Of a DNA stretch of 64,000 nt, positions 25,902 to 35,005 are shown one piece after another. The number at the start of each line of letters is the position of its first letter. Position 1 is the first letter of the stretch. A program made the position numbers and the translations under genes. The notes under the pieces are model-generated. The model had not been told where the DNA came from. It ran no database searches and saw only the letters and a list, made by a program, of their open reading frames with translations. Source of the stretch: an uncultured Erythrobacter sp. (GTDB taxonomy: Bacteria; Pseudomonadota; Alphaproteobacteria; Sphingomonadales; Sphingomonadaceae). The stretch is from contig CANMZA010000001.1 in NCBI GenBank assembly GCA_947502305.1, forward strand, positions 1 through 64,000. Direction: 5' to 3'.

Positions 25902-27908
25902 ATGAAATCCGTTAAGCTCACACGAACAATTTATACCGGTGCATCCATTCTTGCACTTGCCGTAGCGGCTCCTGCTTTCGCGCAGAGCACGTCGACCATC
26001 AGTCAAACCGGCACCGACAACAGCGTCGGTGTTGATCAGACCGGCAGCGGCAACGATTCCGAAATCGTCCAGGACGGCACCAGCATGAATGCTGATGTGA
26101 CGCAGGACGGGGACAACAACCTCTCCGGCATTTTGCAGGATGATGACGGCGTCGATATCGGCGATCCATCGGCCATCGTTAGCCAAACTGGCGATTCCAA
26201 CGAATCCAACATCGTGCAATCATCTACTGGCGATTCGGCTGGCCTGATGACCGCGAATGTGGATCAGACCACGGACGGAAACTTCTCTGGCGTGATCCAA
26301 ACCGCCACCGGCACAGCCGGCGACGTGGATGCTGACGTGATGCAAGCAAATGGCGCAGGCTCTGTCATTACGCAGTCCAATTCCGCCGCAGGTGCGGCAT
26401 CGGTAACGGCGATTGTGACGCAAGATGGCATTAGCTCATCGCAAATCTCGCAAAACGTTTCTGGAGGCACCAATGCGGTTTTGGCGACCGTCAATCAAAC
26501 CGGTGATGGCCATGGGTCATTGATCAATCAGGACGGCACTGGCCGCGCGCTTACGGCGCTCGTGACGCAAACCGGCGATAGCAATATATCGCAAGTCGAT
26601 CAGCTGACCGCTTCTGGCGGTACGGCCACTGTCACGCAATCTGGCACCAATGGCACTTCGACCATTTTGCAAGATCGTTTCAGCCTCAACGCGACGCTGA
26701 ATCAAGACGGCACTGGCAACAATTCTGACATCATCCAGGACGGTCCGTTCGGTTCGACGGTGACCGTCAATCAGAACGTCGCGAACACGGCTGGCGGCGG
26801 CAACGATTCCTTCGTTCAGCAGGGGCCAACCAATGACGGTGTGGGGATCAGCGCAACCGTCAATCAAGAAGGTTCAAACAACGATTCTGACATCAATCAG
26901 GACGGCACAAACAACACGCTTTTCCGCAATGTGGACGCGACGGTCACGCAATCGGGTGATGGCAACACTTCGGATGTCGATCAGACCAATCCGGGTGAAA
27001 ACGTGGATGCCATTGTCGACCAATCGGGCGACGGCAACTTCGCCTTCGTCACTCAAGCCGCCGATGGTTCTGATGGCCAAGGTGACGGAAATCTGGCGGA
27101 TGTGTCACAAACAGGCGGCGGCAACACTGCCGATGTCGACCAGACCGGAACTGGCGCGGGCAACACCGCAACAACCGTGCAAAACGGCACCGGTAGCACC
27201 GCGACGGTTCAGCAAACTGCCGGCGCAAATGGCGAAGATGCCTTTATCTTCCAGCAAGGAAGCGCTGACACCAGTTTTGCCACGATCAATCAAACCGGCG
27301 ACGGAAACCAAGGTTTGATCGACCAAAGCGGCGGCAGCAACAATTCGTCGACGATCACCCAATCTGAGGACGATGAGCTGGCTGAGAACATTCAGGACGG
27401 CAGCGACAACGTGTCTGGCATCACGCAAGCGGGCTTTAACGGGACCGTGTTTGTTGATCAGATTGGCGGGGCCAACCAGTCGTCGGTTCTTCAAGACGGT
27501 GATCTTGATGGCAACACGACCAATGTCAGCCAAACCGGCGATATGAACATCAGTACGATCAGTCAGGGTATCAACAGCCTTGCCGAAGAGAACACCATTG
27601 ATCTTGTTCAGAACGGTAACGGCAACCAAAGCACAATCCTTCAAGCGGATGGTGGCTTTACCGACGGTAACTCGATCGACATTCTGCAACAGGGTGACAA
27701 CAATGTCAGCTCCATCGATCAGGATGGTTCCAACAATGTTATCGACCTCGATCAGCTCGCGACCGGTGCAAGCAGCACAATCAATCAGGCTGGCAGCACG
27801 CTGAGTGCGACAGTTGCGCAATATGACGATGCCCATGTTTCATCTGTCAGTCAGACTGGCAGTGGTAATATGACAATTGTCACTCAGGGCACTCCGCCAG
27901 CGCCGTAA
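25902..27908 (+). CDS. Large curlin-repeat amyloid subunit 4
   Basis: This 668-residue protein is the largest curlin here. The signal peptide starts MKSVKLTRTIYTGASILALA and ends PAFAQ. The mature chain is curlin half-repeats (DQTGSGN, NQTGDGH, TQSGTNG and so on, over fifty) with occasional glycine/asparagine-rich insertions, and it closes with SGNMTIVTQGTPPAP, like subunits 2 and 3. I choose the ATG at 25902, eight bases after GAGG, over ATG at 25896 (two bases after). It would make a beta-solenoid several times longer than E. coli CsgA. Confidence 0.88.
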   Translation: MKSVKLTRTIYTGASILALAVAAPAFAQSTSTISQTGTDNSVGVDQTGSGNDSEIVQDGTSMNADVTQDGDNNLSGILQDDDGVDIGDPSAIVSQTGDSNESNIVQSSTGDSAGLMTANVDQTTDGNFSGVIQTATGTAGDVDADVMQANGAGSVITQSNSAAGAASVTAIVTQDGISSSQISQNVSGGTNAVLATVNQTGDGHGSLINQDGTGRALTALVTQTGDSNISQVDQLTASGGTATVTQSGTNGTSTILQDRFSLNATLNQDGTGNNSDIIQDGPFGSTVTVNQNVANTAGGGNDSFVQQGPTNDGVGISATVNQEGSNNDSDINQDGTNNTLFRNVDATVTQSGDGNTSDVDQTNPGENVDAIVDQSGDGNFAFVTQAADGSDGQGDGNLADVSQTGGGNTADVDQTGTGAGNTATTVQNGTGSTATVQQTAGANGEDAFIFQQGSADTSFATINQTGDGNQGLIDQSGGSNNSSTITQSEDDELAENIQDGSDNVSGITQAGFNGTVFVDQIGGANQSSVLQDGDLDGNTTNVSQTGDMNISTISQGINSLAEENTIDLVQNGNGNQSTILQADGGFTDGNSIDILQQGDNNVSSIDQDGSNNVIDLDQLATGASSTINQAGSTLSATVAQYDDAHVSSVSQTGSGNMTIVTQGTPPAP

Positions 27909-27934
27909 TCTGGCCGAGTGAAATCAGCTTAGGG

Positions 27935-27961
27935 CGGGGCGAGATCGAAAGACTCGCCCCG
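27935..27961 (+). terminator. Hairpin after curlin gene 4
   Basis: CGGGGCGAG (27935-27943) pairs with CTCGCCCCG (27953-27961), nine base pairs with a nine-base loop, 26 bases after the stop. It is followed by TCTGCC, not a clear U-tract, so termination may be partial. Confidence 0.58.
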
Positions 27962-27988
27962 TCTGCCTGAAACGAGTATGATAAGAAT

Positions 27989-28657
27989 ATGAGAGCGATA
28001 ATGAGAAACCCAACCAAACTGCTGCCCAACATGTTGCAAGCCGCCGCGGCCTGCGCATTGCTGAGCGCGGCAATGGCTTCTCCGCTTGCCGCTCAAGATT
28101 TCACAGATATCGATGTGCCTGCTGCAGGCGCGGAGAATGTTTTTGTTGAGCAGATCGGGAACGGCAACGAAGTTGAACTCGATCAAGCCTCAAACAGCCA
28201 AACCGCTGAGCTGAGCCAAGACGGGAACAGCAATTTTGCGATTATCGATCAAACCGATGACGGCGCACATTTTGCCCGCGTCACTCAGGCGGGCGATGAC
28301 AATTCTGTGTCCCTGACTCAGGCTGGCGACGGTCAAGCGGCTGCGATTTTGTCGCAGACCGGCACCAACAACAATGCCTCGCTGTTCCAGCGCGATAACG
28401 GCATTATCGGCAGCGCGGCTGGGATCGTGCAAACCGGTTCTGACAATTCGCTGGTGCTGATCCAAGATGGGTCGGATAATCAGGCGCGCCTCGTTCAAAA
28501 TGGCGATGCCAACACGATGACCGCGACGCAGCTGGATTCTGGCAACCGGCTCGACTGGGTTCAGGACGGCACCGGCCTTTCCGATTTGGAGATCACCCAA
28601 TCGGGCGGCGCGGCGATGCAAATCACTCAAACCAACACCGCAGGCACAGGCCGCTGA
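27989..28657 (+). CDS. Smaller curlin-repeat protein, candidate nucleator (CsgB-like)
   Basis: This 222-residue secreted protein has a signal peptide ending SPLAAQ, then about 15 curlin half-repeats (VEQIGNGN, SQDGNSN, TQAGDDN, LQNGD-type). Some are divergent and include charged residues, as is usual for CsgB-type minor subunits. Size and position at the end of the curlin series make it the best candidate for nucleator or fibre anchor, but there is no sequence proof that it is CsgB rather than another major subunit. An alternative ATG at 28001 has a closer GAGAG. The next ORF begins directly after its stop. Confidence 0.8.
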   Translation: MRAIMRNPTKLLPNMLQAAAACALLSAAMASPLAAQDFTDIDVPAAGAENVFVEQIGNGNEVELDQASNSQTAELSQDGNSNFAIIDQTDDGAHFARVTQAGDDNSVSLTQAGDGQAAAILSQTGTNNNASLFQRDNGIIGSAAGIVQTGSDNSLVLIQDGSDNQARLVQNGDANTMTATQLDSGNRLDWVQDGTGLSDLEITQSGGAAMQITQTNTAGTGR

Positions 28658-28701
28658 CCCGCGCGCTGACCCATCCGCTGACACCCGCGCTGACACCAGC
28701 C

Positions 28702-29556
28702 TTGGGCGCGGCGGCGGCGAAATGCGCTGTGACAGGCGCGCTGCTTGGTGCATCGCTGAGCATGGCAGTCAGCGCATTTGCGCAAAGCAATCCGCATAAT
28801 GTGGCGCGCGGCGATGCCGCTTTTGTTGAGCAAGCTCCAGAACAAGTGGGTGGTGCGCAGGAGGCTACTGCGGCTGCCCCTGCTCCCGAACAAGGGCGCG
28901 AGCAGCCACAAAATCTGCAACCGGCCCAAGTGGACGCCTCTTCCAAAGTCTATTTCCCTGAGCCCATCACACCGCAAGCCACCGCGCGCGCGCGCGCTCA
29001 AACACGGTCGGCTCAGCAAGAGCAATTGCCGAGCCAGCCAGCACCCGCCAATGCGGCGCTGTCACAAATTCCCAGCGGTCAGCAGGGCGGCCAAGACGGG
29101 CAGAATGTTGCCCAATTGACCGAAGGCGACACCAGCAGCGCCTTGGCGCAATTGAGCGCGGCGGAACGGCAGGTCCTGCTCGAAGCGGTCGAAGGAACCG
29201 ACATTTGCGAACGCGGCAGCGATATTCCCGCATTGCAGGAATTGTGCGCAGGGCGGATCGAAACGCGCTCGGCTGAATTCACACAAGAAACCAGGGGCTC
29301 TGCCGAAGACAATTTGCTCGGTGGCGGACTAGACAGCGCCCGGATCGCCACGCTGGAGGCCGCGATTGCTAGGCTGGCCCGCAATTCAGGCAGCTCGGAT
29401 GATTTTTCAAACCAAGTTATCGCGTCCGTCGCGCTTGGCTCTGCGACGTTGACGGATGCTCAGGCGACCTCTGCCGAAGGAGATCCGACGGCTGATTTGA
29501 CGCCTGAGACGCAGGCTTTCGTCAATGCGATTGTGCAGCAATTGGGCGGCAATTGA
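28702..29556 (+). CDS. Unknown secreted protein of the curli locus
   Basis: This 284-residue ORF has no recognised domain. With the TTG at 28702 it has a good signal peptide (GALLGASLSMAVSAFAQ). A Pro/Gln/Ala-rich disordered stretch follows to about 150, then a helical region with two Cys (ICERGSDIPALQELCAGR) likely to form a disulfide, and a C-terminal helix. The start is doubtful. TTG 28702 lacks a Shine-Dalgarno, and the frame stays open back to a CTG at 28654 that overlaps the stop of the previous gene (CTGA). It lies between a curlin gene and csgH, so a role in curli assembly or anchoring is an inference from position only. Confidence 0.65.
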   Translation: MGAAAAKCAVTGALLGASLSMAVSAFAQSNPHNVARGDAAFVEQAPEQVGGAQEATAAAPAPEQGREQPQNLQPAQVDASSKVYFPEPITPQATARARAQTRSAQQEQLPSQPAPANAALSQIPSGQQGGQDGQNVAQLTEGDTSSALAQLSAAERQVLLEAVEGTDICERGSDIPALQELCAGRIETRSAEFTQETRGSAEDNLLGGGLDSARIATLEAAIARLARNSGSSDDFSNQVIASVALGSATLTDAQATSAEGDPTADLTPETQAFVNAIVQQLGGN

Positions 29557-29578
29557 GACGGATATGAGGAACAGGTCG

Positions 29579-29962
29579 ATGCGAAACTTTGTGCAAAAAC
29601 TCGCCGCCGGAGTGCCGGCATTGGCGATTTTGGCCGGGGGCACTGTCGGAGGCGGCGGCGCGGCGCAAGCGGGATCGGGCGGGGAGCCTCAGCAAGCACT
29701 ATCGCTCAATGTTGCAGAGACGGCGGGCAATGTGGAAATTCAGCTGATCGCATTGTCATCGGTGACGCAGCAAATCGAATATGAGATCGAGCTGATCGGC
29801 AATTCCCGCGCCCGGCACAGCGGCAACACGTCCATTCCGGCGGGTGACCGGCAGGTCCTCTCTCGCCTCACCACCAATGTTACTGGCACATGGTGCGCGC
29901 GCGTGAATGTGACCGAAGCAAGCGGCGAACAATACACTTTGACCGCTGGCGAATGCGAATAA
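29579..29962 (+). CDS. csgH: Curli-associated chaperone CsgH (CsgC-like)
   Basis: This 127-residue secreted protein has a signal peptide ending around GAAQAG and a C-terminal immunoglobulin-like domain. The domain carries the CsgH pattern YEIELIGNSRARHSGNTS, then LSRLTTNVTGTWCARVNVTE. CsgH is the alphaproteobacterial counterpart of CsgC, a periplasmic inhibitor of premature curlin amyloid formation. Two Cys are present (WCAR and GECE). I use the ATG at 29579, nine bases after AGG within GAGGAACAGG; the ATG at 29564 is an alternative. It closes the curli locus. Confidence 0.82.
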   Translation: MRNFVQKLAAGVPALAILAGGTVGGGGAAQAGSGGEPQQALSLNVAETAGNVEIQLIALSSVTQQIEYEIELIGNSRARHSGNTSIPAGDRQVLSRLTTNVTGTWCARVNVTEASGEQYTLTAGECE

Positions 29963-30082
29963 GCACAATTTGAAGGCGCGGCGGCGCCTATGTGCACAAT
30001 TATTTTCCTCGGTCTGACGCTTGCGCGATTGACGCCAGTTTTCGCATCCGCAACATAGAGCGCGCCTGCTGGAAGTGATTCT

Positions 30083-30310
30083 GGCGTCTCTCGCGGGAGA
30101 GACTGAATGCGAGAAGTCGCAAACGGCGCCGAAGGAGCAACCGCCTCGGAAACTCTCAGGCAAATGGACCGCGAACAGGCATAGGCACTCTGGAAAGAGT
30201 GGCAGCATTGCGCCGAGTGAGCGTGCGCCGTCACCACCGAAGGGGAAGGCGCCGCGCCGTTTTGGGCGGGGCGCTAAGCTCTCAGGTAATCCCGACAGAG
30301 GGGGCAGGAA
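30083..30310 (+). promoter_or_regulatory. Tandem glycine riboswitch
   Basis: Two glycine aptamers lie in tandem in the leader of the gcv operon. Aptamer 1 (about 30086-30208) has the conserved GGGAGAGACTG, GCGCCGAAGGAGCAA and AACTCTCAGGCAAATGGACC elements. Aptamer 2 (about 30209-30310) has GCGCCG...CACCGAAGGGG and GCTCTCAGGTAATCCCGACAG. This is the known glycine riboswitch that turns on glycine cleavage genes when glycine is abundant. The short linker is typical. The expression platform would be the about 50 bases before the TTG start. Confidence 0.92.
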
Positions 30311-30359
30311 CCGCGTCTTGGACAAGGCGCATGCACGACCTGCTTTGGGATTTGATATT

Positions 30360-31529
30360 TTGAGCGACAGCCAACACGATGACGATGCCGCCGAAGAGAT
30401 CGGCCTAGGCACTTTGCCGCTTGATGCGTGGCACCGGGCGCGGGGCGCGCGGATGGTGCCGTTTGCGGGTTACGAGATGCCGATCCAATATTCTGGCGAA
30501 CAGATCAGCCATGGCGGCGGGATCGTCGCAGAGCACAATTGGACGAGGGACAGCGCCAGCCTGTTTGACGTGTCGCATATGGGCCAGCTTGGCGTGAGCG
30601 GTGCCAGCCCAGATGTGGATGCGGGTGCGGCGCTGGAGGCTTTGTTGCCCGGCGGGATTAGGTCGCTGAAGGAAGGGCGCATGCGCTATTCCCTGTTGCT
30701 GAATGATGATGGCGGCATTCTTGACGATTTGATGGTGACGAATGCTGGCGAACAATTTGGTCTGGTGGTGAATGGGGCGTGCAAATGGGATGATATCGCC
30801 CATCTGCGCGAACATTTGCCGGATGATATTACGCTCACTCATTATGACGAAAATGCCTTGCTGGCTTTGCAAGGGCCAAAAGCGGCGGATGTGCTCACCG
30901 CTTTGGTGCCAGAGGCTGGCGCGTTGACGTTTATGACCGCGTGCTCCGCTGATTGGGATGGGGTGCCGCTATGGATATCGCGCGCGGGTTATACCGGCGA
31001 AGACGGCTTTGAGATCGCGGTGCCGGGCGAATTTGCTGAAAAACTGGCCGATGCGCTGACCGCGGATGCGCGGGTGGAGCCTGCTGGACTGGGCGCGCGG
31101 GACAGTTTGCGGCTGGAGGCGGGATTGCCGCTTTACGGGCATGATATGACCGACAGCGTCGATCCGGTAAGCGCCGATTTGACTTTTGCCCTTACCAAGA
31201 AACGCCGCGAAACCGGCGGCTGGATGGGGCATGAGGCTGTGATGAAAGTCTTGGATACAGGCCCCGCTCAGCGCCGCGTCGGATTGCTCTTAGATGGCCG
31301 GATGCCTGCCCGCGAAGGGGCAGAAGTCTATTCCGGCGACACCAAAATTGGGACCGTGTCCAGCGGCGGTTTTTCGCCAACGTTGGGCCGTCCGATTGCG
31401 ATGGCGATGATTGATGCTGCCTATGCCGGTGACGGCGCGCAGCTGACTTGCGCCGTGCGCGGCAAACACTTGCCCGCAACCACCGCCCCAATGCCTTTTG
31501 TCCCGCACCGCTATTTTCGAGGGAGCTGA
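30360..31529 (+). CDS. gcvT: Aminomethyltransferase (glycine cleavage T protein)
   Basis: This 389-residue protein transfers the methylene group from the H-protein aminomethyl arm to tetrahydrofolate and releases ammonia. Family segments seen are ARMVPFAGYEMPIQY, DVSHMGQ, ISRAGYTGEDGFEI and DSLRLEAGLPLYGHD. The start is uncertain: the frame is open back to 30075, but that stretch is the riboswitch. I choose TTG at 30360, nine bases after GGGA, which gives the usual short lead before the conserved LPLDAWHRARG. It heads gcvT-gcvH-gcvPA-gcvPB, with gcvH starting three bases after its stop. Confidence 0.92.
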   Translation: MSDSQHDDDAAEEIGLGTLPLDAWHRARGARMVPFAGYEMPIQYSGEQISHGGGIVAEHNWTRDSASLFDVSHMGQLGVSGASPDVDAGAALEALLPGGIRSLKEGRMRYSLLLNDDGGILDDLMVTNAGEQFGLVVNGACKWDDIAHLREHLPDDITLTHYDENALLALQGPKAADVLTALVPEAGALTFMTACSADWDGVPLWISRAGYTGEDGFEIAVPGEFAEKLADALTADARVEPAGLGARDSLRLEAGLPLYGHDMTDSVDPVSADLTFALTKKRRETGGWMGHEAVMKVLDTGPAQRRVGLLLDGRMPAREGAEVYSGDTKIGTVSSGGFSPTLGRPIAMAMIDAAYAGDGAQLTCAVRGKHLPATTAPMPFVPHRYFRGS

Positions 31530-31532
31530 TCA

Positions 31533-31904
31533 ATGCCGCGTTATTTTACTGAAGAACATGAATGGATTGATGTTGAAGGCGATAGCGCCACGGTCGGCAT
31601 CACGGATTATGCGCAAGAACAATTGGGCGATATCGTCTTTGTTGAATTGCCCGATGTCGGCGCGATGCTCGACAAAGGCGGCGATGCGGCCGTGGTCGAA
31701 AGCGTCAAAGCCGCCAGCGATGTCTATTCCCCGATTAGCGGCGAAGTGACCGAAGCCAATGGCGCGCTCGAAGACGAACCGGCGCTGGTCAATTCCTCTC
31801 CCGAAGAAGAAGGCTGGTTCTTCCGCCTCACCGTCGGCGACAAGGATGAGCTGATCGGGTTGATGGACGATAAAGCCTACAAGGCGTTCGTCGACAGCCT
31901 GTAA
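31533..31904 (+). CDS. gcvH: Glycine cleavage system H protein
   Basis: This 123-residue protein is the lipoyl carrier that shuttles the aminomethyl group between P, T and L proteins. The lipoylated Lys lies in [14 protein letters not shown], and the start [10 protein letters not shown] and end [12 protein letters not shown] are typical. Length is standard. It begins three bases after the gcvT stop with GAGGGAGCTG upstream. Confidence 0.96.
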   Translation: MPRYFTEEHEWIDVEGDSATVGITDYAQEQLGDIVFVELPDVGAMLDKGGDAAVVESVKAASDVYSPISGEVTEANGALEDEPALVNSSPEEEGWFFRLTVGDKDELIGLMDDKAYKAFVDSL

Positions 31905-32007
31905 ATTGGCGTGGTTTTGACGTCATCCGGCCTGATCTGGCCGGCGTAACTTGCACGAAGATTATGCGCGCTTCTCGGCTTGGCTGAGGGGTTTGGAGAT
32001 CAAGACA

Positions 32008-33399
32008 ATGCGTTACCTGCCCCTCACTGACACCGACCGTAGCGATATGCTGGAACGTATTGGCGCATCCTCTATCGATGATCTGTTTGTTGATGTTCCA
32101 GAGATTGCGCGGCTGGATGGGCCGATCCGCGATTTGCCGATGCACGCCTCTGAAATGGCGGTGGAACGGCATATGAAAGCCCGCGCGGGCAAGAATGTCG
32201 CCGCCGGTGATGCGCCGTTTTTCTTGGGCGCGGGTGCCTATCGCCACCATGTCCCGGCCAGCGTCGATACTGTGATCCAGCGCGGCGAATTCCTCACCGC
32301 TTACACCCCGTATCAGCCTGAGATCGCGCAAGGCACGCTGCAAATGCTGTTTGAATTTCAAACGCAAGTGGCGCGGCTCTATGGCTGCGCGGTGGCGAAT
32401 GCCTCGCTCTATGACGGGTCAACCGCCTGTTGGGAGGCCGTCGCAATGGCAACCCGCGTGACCAAGCGTAAGCGTGCGGTTTTGTCGGGCGCGCTGCATC
32501 CGCATTACAGCGAAGTCGTCAAAACCATGGCGCAATTTACCGGCGAAACCATCGCCGATGCCCAGCCATCGATCCAGACGGAGCCGGATTTAGAAGGGCT
32601 GACCAGCCGCATTGATGAGGACACCGCCTGCGTCGTGGTGCAATATCCCGATATTCTTGGCCGGATCAGCGACCTGTCAAAAGTCGCCGAAGCCGCCCAT
32701 GCGAAGGGCGCGTTGCTGGTGGTGGTCAACACTGAACCGGTGGCGCTTGGCGCGATCAAATCGCCGGGTGAACAGGGCGCCGATATTGTTGTGGGCGAAG
32801 GGCAAGCGATTGGTGTTGGTTTGCAATTTGGCGGGCCGTATCTGGGCTTGTTCGCGGTGCGCAATCCCAAACATGTGCGGCAGATGCCGGGCCGTTTGTG
32901 CGGGGAAACAACGGATGCAGAGGGTAAACGCGGTTTTGTCCTGACGCTTTCCACGCGTGAACAGCATATTCGGCGCGAGAAGGCGACCTCGAACATCTGC
33001 ACCAATTCCGGGCTCTGCGCCTTGGCGTTCAGTGTCCATATGACTTTGCTGGGCGAAAAAGGCTTGCGCGAATTGGCGGCGGAAAATCACCGGCTGGCCT
33101 GTCATGCGGCGGATCGCTTGGCTCAGGTGCCGGGCGTGTCGCTGCTCAATGATGCGTTCTTCAATGAATTCACGCTGATGTTGGATAGCGAGACATGGGG
33201 CGGGCAGTCTGCACGCGAAGTGGTGCGCGTTCTCGCCGATCGCGGTGTCTTGGGCGGGGTGTCGCTGGGGCGGCTTTATCCTGGGGTTGAGGCGTTGCAG
33301 CAGGCTTTGTTAGTCGCGGTGACGGAAATGACCACCACGCAAGATATTGAGACATTGGCCAGCGAGCTGGAACAATTGGTTCAGGAGGCGGCACAATGA
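32008..33399 (+). CDS. gcvPA: Glycine dehydrogenase (decarboxylating) subunit 1
   Basis: This 463-residue protein is the N-terminal half of the P protein in its two-subunit form. It contains [14 protein letters not shown] at the start, [27 protein letters not shown] and [11 protein letters not shown] start at the ATG at 32008, ten bases after GGAG; the open frame from 31951 lacks the conserved start. Together with gcvPB it decarboxylates glycine. The stop overlaps the gcvPB ATG (ATGA). Confidence 0.95.
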   Translation: MRYLPLTDTDRSDMLERIGASSIDDLFVDVPEIARLDGPIRDLPMHASEMAVERHMKARAGKNVAAGDAPFFLGAGAYRHHVPASVDTVIQRGEFLTAYTPYQPEIAQGTLQMLFEFQTQVARLYGCAVANASLYDGSTACWEAVAMATRVTKRKRAVLSGALHPHYSEVVKTMAQFTGETIADAQPSIQTEPDLEGLTSRIDEDTACVVVQYPDILGRISDLSKVAEAAHAKGALLVVVNTEPVALGAIKSPGEQGADIVVGEGQAIGVGLQFGGPYLGLFAVRNPKHVRQMPGRLCGETTDAEGKRGFVLTLSTREQHIRREKATSNICTNSGLCALAFSVHMTLLGEKGLRELAAENHRLACHAADRLAQVPGVSLLNDAFFNEFTLMLDSETWGGQSAREVVRVLADRGVLGGVSLGRLYPGVEALQQALLVAVTEMTTTQDIETLASELEQLVQEAAQ

Positions 33400-34964
33400 A
33401 CGCGCCCAATAAATCCGGCTGGAAACCGACAATGACCGCTGCACAAGACGGCATGCATCAAGGACCGGCAACCACCACGGGCAACCGCGCCTTGATGCTC
33501 GAAGAGCCGCTGATTTTTGAAATTGGGCATGCGGAGACGACCGGCGTTGATCTGCCGGAAATCGACCCTGCCGCGCCCAATCGCTTGGCCGGGCTGGGGC
33601 GCACTGATCCCATCGGTTTGGTCGGTCTGACAGAGCCGGAAACCGTGCGCCACTATACGCGTCTCAGCCGTCAAAATTACGGGATTGATCTGGGTTTCTT
33701 CCCGCTGGGATCGTGCACGATGAAGCACAATCCGCGCCTCAATGAAAAACTCGCGCGCCTTCCCGGCTTTGCCGATATCCACCCGCTCGCGCCGCAATCC
33801 AGCGTGCAGGGCGCCTTGCAGGTGATCCATGAATTGGGCGATTGGCTGTGCAAGCTGACCGGCATGCCATCGGTCGCGATGAGCCCCAAAGCGGGCGCGC
33901 ATGGCGAATTGTGCGGTATCCTTGCGATCCGCGCCGCGCATACGGCAAAGGGCAATCCGCGCGAGGTCGTATTGGTCCCCGAAAGCGCGCATGGCACCAA
34001 TCCTGCAACGGCGGCATTTGCGGGCTATAAGGTCGATAACATCCCGGCCACACCAGAAGGACGCGTCGATGTTGAGGCCTTGAAGGCGCGGCTGGGCCCG
34101 GATGTGGCGGCGGTGATGATCACCAATCCCAACACTTGCGGATTGTTTGAAAAAGATTTCCGCACCATCGCCGATGCCGTCCATGACATTGGCGGATACG
34201 TCTATTGCGACGGCGCGAATTTCAACGCGATTGTGGGCCGCGTGCGCCCCGGCGACCTTGGCGTCGATGCGATGCATATCAATCTGCACAAGACTTTCTC
34301 AACCCCGCATGGCGGCGGCGGGCCGGGGTCAGGCCCGGTTGTGTTCTCAGAGGCTTTGGCGCCGTTTGCGCCGCTGCCTTTTGTGCGCAAATATGCCGAT
34401 GGCACCTATGATCTGGTCGAAGAAGAACAACGCGAGGCGAGCCGGGGCCAAGCCTTTGGCCGGATGACCGCGTTTCATGGGCAAATGGGCATGTTCACCC
34501 GCGCGCTGACTTATATGCTCAGCCACGGGGCGGACGGGTTGAAACAAGTCGCCGAAGACGCCGTGCTCAACGCCAATTACATTTTGCGCAGTCTTGAGGA
34601 CATCTTGCATGCGCCTTTCGCAGATAGCGGGCCATGCATGCATGAGGCTTTGTTTGGCGATAAGGATTTTGGCGGCGGTCTCTCCACGCTCGATCTGGCC
34701 AAAGGGCTGATCGATGAAGGCTATCACCCGATGACGGTGTATTTCCCATTGGTGGTGCACGGCGCGATGCTGGTTGAGCCGACAGAGACCGAAAGCAAGG
34801 CCAGCATTGATCAATTCATCACAGCGTTTCGCAGCGTGACGGAGCGTGCCTTGGCCGGGGATGAAAGCCTGAAGCAAGCGCCCTATTACGCGCCGCGGCG
34901 GCGGCTCGATGAAACGGGGGCGGCGCGTAAGCCGAAGCTGGCTTGGGAAGAGACAGCCGAGTAG
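33396..34964 (+). CDS. gcvPB: Glycine dehydrogenase (decarboxylating) subunit 2
   Basis: This 522-residue subunit binds pyridoxal phosphate. The PLP Lys is in [17 protein letters not shown]. Other family segments are [28 protein letters not shown] and [13 protein letters not shown]. It is fully in line with the family length. It ends the gcv operon and converges with the flippase-like gene, with 41 bases between them. Confidence 0.96.
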   Translation: MNAPNKSGWKPTMTAAQDGMHQGPATTTGNRALMLEEPLIFEIGHAETTGVDLPEIDPAAPNRLAGLGRTDPIGLVGLTEPETVRHYTRLSRQNYGIDLGFFPLGSCTMKHNPRLNEKLARLPGFADIHPLAPQSSVQGALQVIHELGDWLCKLTGMPSVAMSPKAGAHGELCGILAIRAAHTAKGNPREVVLVPESAHGTNPATAAFAGYKVDNIPATPEGRVDVEALKARLGPDVAAVMITNPNTCGLFEKDFRTIADAVHDIGGYVYCDGANFNAIVGRVRPGDLGVDAMHINLHKTFSTPHGGGGPGSGPVVFSEALAPFAPLPFVRKYADGTYDLVEEEQREASRGQAFGRMTAFHGQMGMFTRALTYMLSHGADGLKQVAEDAVLNANYILRSLEDILHAPFADSGPCMHEALFGDKDFGGGLSTLDLAKGLIDEGYHPMTVYFPLVVHGAMLVEPTETESKASIDQFITAFRSVTERALAGDESLKQAPYYAPRRRLDETGAARKPKLAWEETAE

Positions 34965-35005
34965 CAGGCTGGGAGCAACAGAGCGGAAGAATTGCGGCGG
35001 CGGTT

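Noticed and set aside
21407-27908. Regular repeated DNA that might suggest a CRISPR array or satellite
   Set aside because: The periodicity is that of translated curlin half-repeats, with variable spacing and no conserved DNA repeat or cas genes.
30075-30359. Extended N-terminus of GcvT
   Set aside because: This stretch is the glycine riboswitch; the encoded peptide is low-complexity Arg/Lys/Pro and not part of the family.
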